A DNA stretch of 7,365 bases from Nocardioides sp. (GTDB lineage Bacteria; Actinomycetota; Actinomycetes; Propionibacteriales; Nocardioidaceae), in the NCBI GenBank assembly GCA_030452025.1, contig JAKDNC010000173.1, positions 1 through 7,365 on the forward strand, read 5' to 3'. Made by a program: the position numbers and the translations under genes. A model generated the notes under the pieces. It saw only the letters and a program-made list of their open reading frames with translations. It had not been told where the DNA came from and made no database searches. Positions 1 through 6,950 of the stretch are shown here, one piece after another. Each line of letters starts with the position of its first letter. Positions within the stretch are counted from its first letter, which is position 1.

Positions 1-164
1 CAACGGTGGACCATCCCCTGGTGGACGGTGAGCTTGCGGACGGTCCAGTCAGGAGCCGTCGGCACGCCGGTGTGCAATCCCGCCCGGTCGGCGTACCGCA
101 CGAACGCGACCATGGCGGCGCGCAATCCCTCGAGATGTTCCGCCTGCGTCAGCGTGGTGGCCAT
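1..164 (-). CDS. Maleylpyruvate isomerase-family (mycothiol-dependent, DinB-like) protein, N-terminal fragment
   Basis: Only the first 54 codons are present; the gene runs off the left edge. The readable protein begins MATTLTQAEHLEGLRAAM and continues through GVPTAPDWTVRKL to VHQGMVHR, with a likely Trp codon cut by the edge. This matches the N-terminal signature of the actinobacterial maleylpyruvate isomerase/TIGR03083-type family: a helix, then a 'P-T-x-P-x-W-T-V-x-x-L' turn, then a helix whose 'H-x-G-x-V-H-R-W' histidines usually help bind a metal. Characterised members are DinB-fold enzymes that use mycothiol in thiol transfer or isomerisation; many are uncharacterised, so the substrate is not predictable. 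ATG at 164 is chosen because the family usually starts close to this point; an in-frame GTG at 182 would add six residues. No strong ribosome binding site is seen for either. It lies 63 bases downstream of the malic enzyme gene on the same strand. Confidence 0.72.
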   Translation of the reverse strand, partial: MATTLTQAEHLEGLRAAMVAFVRYADRAGLHTGVPTAPDWTVRKLTVHQGMVHR

Positions 165-184
165 GCCCGAGGATCCCAGCACGA

Positions 185-227
185 GGCCCGCTCGGGCCAC
201 TGATTTTGCCAGCCACGCGGCCGCGGC
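185..227 (-). terminator. Two GC hairpins after the malic enzyme gene, possible weak terminator
   Basis: Read on the minus strand directly after the malic enzyme stop (TGA at 230-228), bases 227-212 can fold as GCCGCG-GCCG-CGTGGC, a six-pair stem (one G-T wobble) with a four-base loop. Then 198-185 form GGCCCG-AG-CGGGCC, a perfect inverted repeat. Neither is followed by a T-run in the direction of transcription. This would therefore be a non-canonical terminator or attenuator, of a kind proposed for GC-rich actinobacteria. The region also contains the perfect palindrome CGCGGCCGCG (216-225). In such GC-rich DNA the structures may be chance. Confidence 0.3.
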
Positions 228-1610
<1,383 letters not shown>

Positions 1611-1647
1611 GTTGGCAACAATCCACCCGGTGATCGGTTACCTGCAA
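1611..1647 (-). promoter_or_regulatory. Possible promoter of the malic enzyme gene, leaderless arrangement
   Basis: On the minus strand a -35-like TTGCAG (1647-1642) is followed after 18 bases by a -10-like GATTGT (1623-1618), with seven bases before the ATG at 1610. Transcription would then begin at or next to the start codon, giving a leaderless mRNA; this would explain the missing Shine-Dalgarno (the nearest purine run, GGGTGG, is too far upstream). A small palindrome TGTTG-G-CAACA (1610-1620) overlaps the -10 box and start. The match is weak (GATTGT keeps only three TATAAT positions), so this is inference. Confidence 0.3.
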
Positions 1648-1691
1648 GTCACGCCTCGCCGCCGCACCACCGGACGAGAGCGGTCGAGTGC

Positions 1692-1701
1692 GTGACGTCA
1701 C
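1692..1701. promoter_or_regulatory. Perfect 10-base palindrome GTGACGTCAC in the divergent region
   Basis: GTGACGTCAC is fully self-complementary. It lies in the 140-base region between the divergently transcribed malic enzyme and tetR genes, 82 bases upstream of the malic enzyme start and just outside the tetR operator array. Its position would suit a binding site for a dimeric regulator of the malic enzyme gene. No regulator can be named from the sequence, and a single 10-base palindrome can arise by chance. Confidence 0.3.
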
Positions 1702-1703
1702 AG

Positions 1704-1777
1704 CGCCAAGAAATTGCACTTGTTTGGACGCGAGTGCAAAACTGCACTTCATGAGTGAAAGTGCAAACACCTTGGCG
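1704..1777 (+). promoter_or_regulatory. Nested operator/promoter array of the tetR-MMPL unit
   Basis: Four copies of one hexamer alternate in orientation: TGCACT (1715-1720), AGTGCA (1733-1738), TGCACT (1743-1748) and AGTGCA (1760-1765). The inner pair forms AGTGCA-AAAC-TGCACT, a 16-base palindrome centred at 1740.5. The outer pair is centred at 1740. A further inverted repeat, CGCCAAG (1704-1710) with CTTGGCG (1771-1777), shares the centre 1740.5. Adjacent pairs also form TTGCACT/AGTGCAA (1714-1739) and TGCACTT/AAGTGCA (1743-1765). The last of these encloses the tetR start codon at 1751. A candidate -35 TTGCAC (1714-1719) and -10 AAAACT (1738-1743) lie inside the hexamers and would start transcription at about the ATG. 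Repressor bound here would block the promoter, so the array is read as the autoregulatory operator of the adjacent TetR protein. Binding itself is inferred. Confidence 0.75.
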
Positions 1778-2344
1778 ACCCGGAAGGTCACCCGTGCCCA
1801 CCGCATCACGGTGTGCGCGCAGAAGCTCACCGACCAATACGGCTTCGACGGCTTCACCATGGACGAGCTCGCTGAAGCGGCCGGGGTCTCGCGCCGGACC
1901 CTGTTCAACTACTTTCCCGGCAAGCTCGACGCCGTGCTTGCGATGAACCTGTCCCTCGACCAGGACGTCATCGACACGTTCGTGGCAGGGGGGCCCGGGG
2001 GCCAGCTGATCGACGACCTGCACGAGCTGGTCAAGCACGTGATCAGCATCAAGGAGTTCTCTGCGCAGGAGGCCCAAGTGGCCCGCCGGATCATCAAGAG
2101 CGACAGCCGCCTCTTGAGCGCGGTCCACGAACGATTCGAGTCCGTCACCCAGGACTTCACCGACCGGATCCTGACCCGGGAGGGTGCGTCCTTCGGAGCA
2201 CGCCGCGCCAAGGTCCTCGTCACCATCTTGGCCTGCCTCTACGACGTCGCCCTGAGCGAGGTCCTCGATGACCCGTCCGGCAACCGCGAGCTGCACCAGG
2301 CCTACGCCGTGGCGCTGGACGACGTCCGCGCCCTGTTCGGCTGA
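1751..2344 (+). CDS. TetR/AcrR-family transcriptional repressor
   Basis: This 197-residue protein has the TetR layout: an N-terminal three-helix DNA-binding domain at about residues 13-61 and a helical ligand-binding and dimerisation domain after it. The helix-turn-helix is clear: YGFDGFTMDELAEAAGVS (30-47) followed by the recognition helix and the signature RRTLFNYFPGK (48-58). The C-terminal part shows no recognisable ligand class. ATG at 1751 is preferred over an in-frame GTG at 1688, because the 21 extra residues (rich in Cys, Thr and Ala) do not resemble a TetR N-terminus and would be encoded by the operator repeats. No Shine-Dalgarno precedes 1751, so a leaderless transcript is likely. 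The gene sits 45 bases before the MMPL exporter and probably represses itself and that transporter until a small hydrophobic ligand binds. Ligand and regulon are inferred from context only. Confidence 0.93.
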   Translation: MSESANTLATRKVTRAHRITVCAQKLTDQYGFDGFTMDELAEAAGVSRRTLFNYFPGKLDAVLAMNLSLDQDVIDTFVAGGPGGQLIDDLHELVKHVISIKEFSAQEAQVARRIIKSDSRLLSAVHERFESVTQDFTDRILTREGASFGARRAKVLVTILACLYDVALSEVLDDPSGNRELHQAYAVALDDVRALFG

Positions 2345-2376
2345 CCCCCACACGTCCCGAAGAACCAACCACCCAC

Positions 2377-2381
2377 AGGAG
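2377..2381 (+). promoter_or_regulatory. Ribosome binding site of the MMPL gene
   Basis: AGGAG lies eight bases before the ATG at 2390. It supports that start and shows that the MMPL gene is translated independently despite the short gap after tetR. No separate promoter is evident in the 45-base gap (2345-2389). Confidence 0.75.
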
Positions 2382-2389
2382 CCACCCCC

Positions 2390-4744
2390 ATGGCAACGCT
2401 GCTCTACCGACTCGGCAAGACCGCCTACCGACGTTGGCCATTGTTCCTCGCCGGATGGCTGGTCGCCATGGCGGCCGTCGTCTCGGTCGGGGCCACCATG
2501 TCCAAGCCGATGACCGACTCGTTCAGCATTCCCGGCATCCCCTCGGAGAAGGCCGCCTCGCTCCAGGAGGAGCTCTTCCCGGACGCGGTCGACGCCTTCG
2601 ACCAGGCCAGCGTCTCGGTCGTCGTCGCCGCACCGGAGGGACACAGCCTCAAGGAGCCGAAGTACACCAAGGCTGTCGATGCGCTGGTTGCCGACCTGGC
2701 TGACGGCCCACAGATGCCCACGAAGGCCGACGCCACGGAGGAGGACCCCAACCCGGTGCCGACCAACCCGGTCGCAGCGATGGAGGGTCAGCGCCAGGCC
2801 ATGGTCAAGGGCGCCATGGACCAGGGTGCTTCGAAGGCCGAGGCCACCAAGAGCGCGGAGCAGATGCTGGCTGCCACGCAGACGATGCTGCCGCTCTCCG
2901 AGGACAGCCGGGTCGGCGTGATCACCTGGAACTTTGACGCCGAGACCCCGATGGACGTCAAGACGTCCAGCAAGGACGCCGTCACAGATGCCATGGAGCA
3001 AGCCCGTGACGACGGTCTGACCGTGGAGGCCAACGGCGCCGGCATGGACACCATCGCCCCGCCCGGCGGCGCCTCGGAGCTGATCGGTATCGCCCTCGCC
3101 CTGCTCGTCCTGATCCTCACCTTCGGCTCCCTGGTCGGCGCCGGCCTGCCGATCGTCACCGCGGCATGGGGCGTGGGGCTCGGCATCTCGGGCATCACGG
3201 CGATGACAGCCTTCATGGACATCGGGTCGACCACGCCGATGCTGGCCACGATGATCGGTCTCGCCGTCGGGATCGACTACGCCCTGTTCATCCTCGCGCG
3301 CTACCGCAACGAGCTGCACCACACCGACGACCGGGAGGAAGCCGTCGGCATCTCCGTCGGCACCGCCGGCTCTGCGGTCGTCTTCGCCGGCCTCACCGTG
3401 ATCATCGCCCTGTCCGCGCTGGCCGTCGTACAGATCCCGTTCCTCACCGCCATGGGCATCGCCGCGGGCGGCACCGTCCTGGTCGCCGTGCTCGTCGCGC
3501 TCACCCTGCTGCCAGCGATCCTGGGCATGCTCAAGTCGAAGGCCTTCGGCGGCCAGGTTCGCAAATACCGCCCTCGCCGCGAGCAGGACGGATCGATCAT
3601 CAACAACGGTGTCCGCTGGGCACGCTTGGTGGGCAAGGCACCGGTGGCCGTCGTGCTTCTGGTGGTCGTCGGACTCGGCGCCTTGGCAATCCCGATGAAG
3701 GGCCTGCACCTCGCCTTCCCGACCGACAGCACGAAGCCGTCGACGTCCAGTGCCAGGCAGGCCTCCGACCTGCTGTCGGAGAATTTCGGTCCGGGTCGCG
3801 AGGCTCCGATGCTGATCGTGACCGACGCCCGCGACGTCCCCGCCGCAGACCGTCCGGCCGCCTTCGAGCAGGTCGCGAAGTGGGCCGGCGGGATGGACGA
3901 CGTCGTCAGCGCCTCGGTGGCGGGCACCAACTCGGAGGGCACCGGTGCCCAGATCCTGGTGGTCCCAGCCTCGGGTCCCGACGAGACCAAGACCGAGGAC
4001 CTGCTCCACTCGTTGCGTGAGGGCCAGGGAGACATCGAGGAGACGACGGGCACCACGACCGGTGTCACTGGTCTGACCGCGATCACCACCGACGTCTCCG
4101 AGCGGCTCGCCGACGCACTGCCGATCTACCTCGCAGTGGTCATCGGCCTGGCGTTCATCCTGCTGACGGTCGTGTTCCGCTCGATCTTGGTGCCGCTGAC
4201 CGCCACCCTGGGCTTCCTGCTCTCGGTGCTGGCGACCCTGGGCGTGACCGTGGCCGTCTTCCAGGAAGGCACGTTCGGCCTTGTGGAGGGGCAGCCGATC
4301 GTGAGCTTCATGCCGATCTTCCTGATCGGTCTGGTCTTCGGGTTGGCGATGGACTACCAGGTCTTCCTCGTCACCCGGATCCGGGAGGCGCACGTGCACG
4401 GGATGGCCCCCCGGGAGGCCGTGGTGGACGGATTCCGCAACAGTGGCCGGGTGGTCGCCGCAGCGGCGGTGATCATGACCTCCGTCTTCGCCGCCTTCAT
4501 GCTCCAGGACGAGCCGATCATCAAGTCGATGGGCTTCGCGCTCGCCGTCGCAGTCGTCTTCGACGCCTTCGTGGTCAGGATGACGCTGATCCCGGCGTTG
4601 ATGTACCTGATGGGCGAGAAGGCCTGGTGGTTGCCGAAGTGGCTGGACAAGATCCTGCCCAACGTCGACGTGGAGGGCGAGAGCCTCGAGCGCCCACACC
4701 TGGCCAAGCACCGCAGTGATGACGCGGACCTGGTCGACGCCTGA
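2390..4744 (+). CDS. MMPL-family (RND superfamily) membrane transporter
   Basis: This 784-residue inner-membrane exporter has the duplicated RND/MMPL plan. Helix 1 is at about 15-36, a first extracytoplasmic porter domain at about 37-228, helices 2-6 at about 229-380, and a cytoplasmic linker at about 381-413. Helix 7 (about 414-436), a second porter domain (about 437-574) and helices 8-12 (about 575-742) follow, with a short charged cytoplasmic tail. The two proton-relay motifs typical of MMPL proteins are intact: GLAVGIDYALF in helix 4 (Asp296-Tyr297) and GLAMDYQVFL in helix 10 (Asp655-Tyr656), each followed by an Arg-rich segment (RYRNE, RIREA). These correspond to the Asp-Tyr pairs of mycobacterial MmpL3, so proton-motive-force-driven export is expected. 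Relatives move lipids, antibiotics or other hydrophobic compounds; the substrate here cannot be told. The first porter domain carries a polar stretch (about 105-165, including EEDPNPVPTNPVAA) that may be a lineage-specific insertion. Pairing with TetR suggests inducible efflux. Confidence 0.93.
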   Translation: MATLLYRLGKTAYRRWPLFLAGWLVAMAAVVSVGATMSKPMTDSFSIPGIPSEKAASLQEELFPDAVDAFDQASVSVVVAAPEGHSLKEPKYTKAVDALVADLADGPQMPTKADATEEDPNPVPTNPVAAMEGQRQAMVKGAMDQGASKAEATKSAEQMLAATQTMLPLSEDSRVGVITWNFDAETPMDVKTSSKDAVTDAMEQARDDGLTVEANGAGMDTIAPPGGASELIGIALALLVLILTFGSLVGAGLPIVTAAWGVGLGISGITAMTAFMDIGSTTPMLATMIGLAVGIDYALFILARYRNELHHTDDREEAVGISVGTAGSAVVFAGLTVIIALSALAVVQIPFLTAMGIAAGGTVLVAVLVALTLLPAILGMLKSKAFGGQVRKYRPRREQDGSIINNGVRWARLVGKAPVAVVLLVVVGLGALAIPMKGLHLAFPTDSTKPSTSSARQASDLLSENFGPGREAPMLIVTDARDVPAADRPAAFEQVAKWAGGMDDVVSASVAGTNSEGTGAQILVVPASGPDETKTEDLLHSLREGQGDIEETTGTTTGVTGLTAITTDVSERLADALPIYLAVVIGLAFILLTVVFRSILVPLTATLGFLLSVLATLGVTVAVFQEGTFGLVEGQPIVSFMPIFLIGLVFGLAMDYQVFLVTRIREAHVHGMAPREAVVDGFRNSGRVVAAAAVIMTSVFAAFMLQDEPIIKSMGFALAVAVVFDAFVVRMTLIPALMYLMGEKAWWLPKWLDKILPNVDVEGESLERPHLAKHRSDDADLVDA

Positions 4745-4787
4745 GCTCGTGGCGGGTCGCTGAACCGCACGAAGCAGTCGCGACGCA

Positions 4788-4819
4788 CCCCCGAAGTGGC
4801 CTGGATCACTCAGAGGGGG
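4788..4819 (+). terminator. Hairpin between the MMPL and metP genes
   Basis: CCCCC (4788-4792) pairs with GGGGG (4815-4819). Inside it AGTG (4795-4798) pairs with CACT (4807-4810), leaving a small internal bulge and an eight-base loop. It lies 43 bases after the MMPL stop and 46 bases before the metP start. No T-run follows. It could end the tetR-MMPL transcript or be a structure in the metP leader; the sequence does not decide. Confidence 0.35.
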
Positions 4820-4829
4820 CATGCTGTAG

Positions 4830-4842
4830 GCCTTGACAAGGC
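4830..4842. promoter_or_regulatory. Short dyad GCCTT-GAC-AAGGC upstream of metP
   Basis: A perfect 5-base inverted repeat with a three-base centre lies ten bases before the metP Shine-Dalgarno. It could be an operator or a small leader hairpin controlling access to the ribosome binding site. It does not resemble the McbR operator (TAGAC-N6-GTCTA) that controls methionine genes in Corynebacterium, as I recall that motif. It contains TTGACA, but no -10 box follows at the right distance. Confidence 0.35.
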
Positions 4843-4852
4843 ACGACGTCTC

Positions 4853-4858
4853 AGGAGG
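4853..4858 (+). promoter_or_regulatory. Ribosome binding site that fixes the metP start
   Basis: AGGAGG, a near-perfect Shine-Dalgarno, lies seven bases before GTG at 4866. This favours that GTG over the in-frame TTG at 4833, which would place the ribosome binding site inside the coding region. Confidence 0.85.
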
Positions 4859-4865
4859 CGCTGGA

Positions 4866-6422
4866 GTGAGCACGACACCCGAAACCACGGCTGCGGAAAA
4901 GAAGCGTGGTGCATTCTCGTCGCGGAGAGTCTTCATCTTCGCCGCGATCGGCTCCGCCGTCGGCCTGGGCAACATCTGGCGCTTCCCCTACACCGCGTAC
5001 GAGAACGGTGGCGGAGCCTTCCTGCTCCCCTACATCATCGCCCTGCTCACCGCAGGCATCCCGTTCCTCTACCTCGTCTACGGCATCGGGCACCGCGGTC
5101 GCGGCTCCGCTCCGCTGTCCTTCGCCCGGATCTCCCGGAAGACCGAGTGGCTGGGCTGGTGGCAGGTGGGGATCTGCTTCGTGATCGCCGTCTACTACGC
5201 GGCCATCATCGCGTGGGCCCTGCGCTACATGATCTTCTCCTTCAACAAGAGTTGGGGGGCCGACCCGGAGACCTTCTTCGGCGTCGACTTCCTCCAGGGT
5301 TCTGACATCACCCAAGGCCTGACCCTCGACTTCGTGGCCGGCCTGCTGGTTCCGCTCGCCCTCGTGTGGCTCTCTGTCATCGTGATCATGGCCCTGGGCG
5401 TGCAGCGCGGCATCGGCTCCACCGCCGTCGTGTTCATCCCCGTCCTGGTGATCGCCTTCATCGGCCTGGTGGGCCGCTCACTTTTCCTGCCCGGCGCGGC
5501 CGAGGGCCTCAACACCCTCTTCACTCCTGACTGGGGTGCGTTGACCGACACCGGAGTCTGGGCGGCGGCCTACGGCCAGATCTTCTTCTCGCTGTCCATC
5601 GGTTTCGGCATCATGATCACCTACTCCTCCTACGTCGGCCGCAAGACCGACATGACCGGGTCGGGCGCGGTCGTCGGTTTCGCGAACTCCGGTTTCGAGC
5701 TGCTCTGCGGCATCGGGGTCTTCGCGGCCCTGGGCTTCATCGCTCAGGCCCAGGGGGTGGCTGTCACCGAGGTCGCCGCGGGTGGCATCGGACTCGCGTT
5801 CATCGCCTTCCCCACGATCATCAGCGAGGCACCGGGGGGCGCGGTGATTGGCGTGCTCTTCTTCGGCTCCCTGATCCTGGCCGGGATCACCTCCCTGGTG
5901 AGCATCCTCGAGGTGGTCATCTCGGCGATCCGCGACAAGTTCGAGATGAGCCGGGTCGGCGCCAGCATGGCGGTGACGATCCCGGCCACCATCGTCAGCG
6001 TTCTCTTCTTCAGCACCACCAGCGCCCTCGCCGTCCTCGACGTCGCCGACAAGTTCATCAACAACTTCGGCATCCTCCTGGTGGCCGTGGTGATGATGAT
6101 CGTCCTGGCCTGGGGGGTGCGCATCCTGCCGACGTTCACCGACCACCTCAACGTCTACGGCACCGTGCCGCTGAGGATGTGGTGGATCGTGCTGATGTCG
6201 GTGGTGACACCGGTGATGCTCACCTTCGTCCTGATCTCCGAGTTCGTCGACACGGTCAAGGAGCCCTACGGGGGCTACCCGGACTGGCTGCTCTACACAT
6301 TCGGGTGGGGTCTGGCCGCCGCAGTGATCGGGATCGGCATCCTTGCCTCGCTGATGAAGTGGCGGCCTGAGACGCCGATGACCATTCCCACCTCCGAGTC
6401 GGCCGAGGAGGCCCAGCGATGA
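4866..6422 (+). CDS. metP: Neurotransmitter:sodium symporter-family amino-acid importer, MetP-like large subunit
   Basis: This 518-residue Na+-coupled importer of the LeuT fold probably carries methionine and/or alanine into the cell. The family signature in helix 1, GSAVGLGNIWRFP (29-41), is intact, followed by ENGGGAFLLPYI (46-57); this segment holds Na+ and substrate contacts in LeuT. Helix 6 carries GQIFFSLSIGFG (237-248), and helix 8 carries AGITSLVSILE (339-349), whose Thr342-Ser343 match the Na2-site Thr-Ser of LeuT. Eleven to twelve membrane segments can be drawn, ending with a helix at about 477-496 and a short acidic tail. The substrate call rests on overall similarity to Corynebacterium MetP and on the next gene, a MetS-like subunit whose ATG overlaps this gene's stop (ATGA, 6419-6422). 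Tight overlap implies translational coupling. The start is the GTG at 4866, placed by a strong Shine-Dalgarno. Exact substrate range remains inferred. Confidence 0.9.
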   Translation: MSTTPETTAAEKKRGAFSSRRVFIFAAIGSAVGLGNIWRFPYTAYENGGGAFLLPYIIALLTAGIPFLYLVYGIGHRGRGSAPLSFARISRKTEWLGWWQVGICFVIAVYYAAIIAWALRYMIFSFNKSWGADPETFFGVDFLQGSDITQGLTLDFVAGLLVPLALVWLSVIVIMALGVQRGIGSTAVVFIPVLVIAFIGLVGRSLFLPGAAEGLNTLFTPDWGALTDTGVWAAAYGQIFFSLSIGFGIMITYSSYVGRKTDMTGSGAVVGFANSGFELLCGIGVFAALGFIAQAQGVAVTEVAAGGIGLAFIAFPTIISEAPGGAVIGVLFFGSLILAGITSLVSILEVVISAIRDKFEMSRVGASMAVTIPATIVSVLFFSTTSALAVLDVADKFINNFGILLVAVVMMIVLAWGVRILPTFTDHLNVYGTVPLRMWWIVLMSVVTPVMLTFVLISEFVDTVKEPYGGYPDWLLYTFGWGLAAAVIGIGILASLMKWRPETPMTIPTSESAEEAQR

Positions 6423-6532
6423 CCACGAGCGCAATCTTGATGATGATCTTCGCGATGCTGGTGATCTGGGGCGGTCTCGTCCTGGCGATGATCAACCTCA
6501 GCCGATCACCGCACCAGGGAGACGACAGCTAG
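6419..6532 (+). CDS. metS: Methionine/alanine importer small subunit, MetS-like
   Basis: This 37-residue protein reads MTTSAILMMIFAMLVIWG at its start and ends with a short polar tail (LSRSPHQGDDS). It has one hydrophobic helix at about residues 5-27 with a WGG motif (17-19), and Arg29 at the probable cytoplasmic side. This is the pattern of the MaAIMP_sms (MetS) family of tiny subunits found directly after NSS-type methionine/alanine importers in actinobacteria. In Corynebacterium glutamicum the small subunit is required for MetP activity. Its ATG overlaps the metP stop by four bases (ATGA), so translation is probably coupled and roughly stoichiometric. It is too short for most ORF callers. 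The main doubt is whether it is needed for this particular transporter. Confidence 0.88.
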   Translation: MTTSAILMMIFAMLVIWGGLVLAMINLSRSPHQGDDS

Positions 6533-6538
6533 GTCGTC
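6521..6538 (+). other. Hairpin around the metS stop codon
   Basis: GACGAC (6521-6526) and GTCGTC (6533-6538) are perfect six-base arms around AGCTAG, which contains the TAG stop of metS. The structure may be a weak terminator or an mRNA stability element at the end of metPS. There is no T-run after it, and chance is possible because GAC/GTC codons are frequent here. Confidence 0.25.
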
Positions 6539-6566
6539 CACTGCAGGCCGCGTGAAGGGCACGGGA

Positions 6567-6581
6567 TAAAGTTTCGACGTG
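6567..6581 (+). promoter_or_regulatory. Possible -10 box giving a leaderless transcript
   Basis: TAAAGT (6567-6572) fits the actinobacterial TANNNT -10 pattern and ends six bases before the GTG start at 6579, so transcription could begin at the start codon itself. No Shine-Dalgarno is seen at usable spacing in the 46 bases after metS. No -35 box is recognisable, which is common for this promoter type. Confidence 0.35.
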
Positions 6582-6950
6582 CTCTGGATCGCCGCTCTCG
6601 TCGTCGCCACCTTCCTCATCGTCGTGGCCGTCCTGTCCGTGGCGGCGGCAACCCTGGGCCCCGAGTTCACACCGCTCGAGGTGATCGCCCGAAGCGGCAT
6701 GAAGGTCGGCCACCTGGCCACGGCCGTGCTCGTGCTCGGCGTGGTCATCGGCTACCTGCAGGGACACCGGCCTGACGAGTTGTGGGTGACCGTGGGCTAC
6801 TCGGTCGCTGCCGTCGGCGTACCGACCCTGATCCTGACTCAGCAGCCGGATGCAGACGGTAGCGCCGCCGAGCCGCCGCACCTCTACGTGATCACAATCG
6901 TGGCAATCGCCACCGCGGCGCTGGCGATCCGGCTGGTGCAGACATGGTGA
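6579..6950 (+). CDS. Small four-helix membrane protein of unknown function
   Basis: I do not recognise a family for this 123-residue protein. It is strongly hydrophobic, with four likely membrane helices at about residues 2-25, 43-62, 68-87 and 101-121. A loop with Glu/Arg (FTPLEVIARSGMK, 30-42), a short polar loop (QGHRPDEL, 61-68) and an acidic segment (QQPDADGSAAEPP, 88-100) separate them. No catalytic or metal-binding motif stands out. The GTG start at 6579 lacks a Shine-Dalgarno but sits just after a candidate -10 box; no better in-frame start is apparent. Codon use is like the neighbours. The stop overlaps the start of the next membrane gene, so the two are likely co-translated and may act together. 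It resembles Mrp antiporter small subunits only in size and hydrophobicity, which is not enough for a call. Confidence 0.72.
   Translation: MLWIAALVVATFLIVVAVLSVAAATLGPEFTPLEVIARSGMKVGHLATAVLVLGVVIGYLQGHRPDELWVTVGYSVAAVGVPTLILTQQPDADGSAAEPPHLYVITIVAIATAALAIRLVQTW

Noticed and set aside
3166..4020. A 284-codon plus-strand frame within the MMPL gene
   Set aside because: Arg/Gly/His-rich out-of-frame reading of the transporter gene; no supporting start signal.
4833..4838. TTGACA as a -35 box for metP, or TTG at 4833 as its start
   Set aside because: A -10 at normal spacing would fall in the Shine-Dalgarno and start codon, where no match is seen. A TTG start would put the AGGAGG ribosome binding site inside the coding region.
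4745..4865. SAM or other methionine riboswitch upstream of metP
   Set aside because: The 121-base gap is short and shows only two simple dyads, with none of the multi-stem architecture of known methionine-related riboswitches.
1649..4975. A 1108-codon open frame on the minus strand opposite tetR and the MMPL gene
   Set aside because: Long antisense frames are expected opposite GC-rich coding sequence. The translation is rich in His, Asp, Gly, Arg and Gln with no domain or membrane pattern, while the plus strand encodes clear TetR and MMPL proteins.
5478..6434. A 318-codon open frame on the minus strand opposite metP
   Set aside because: It is a shadow of the NSS transporter gene. The His/Asp/Glu/Gly-rich translation mirrors plus-strand hydrophobic codons.
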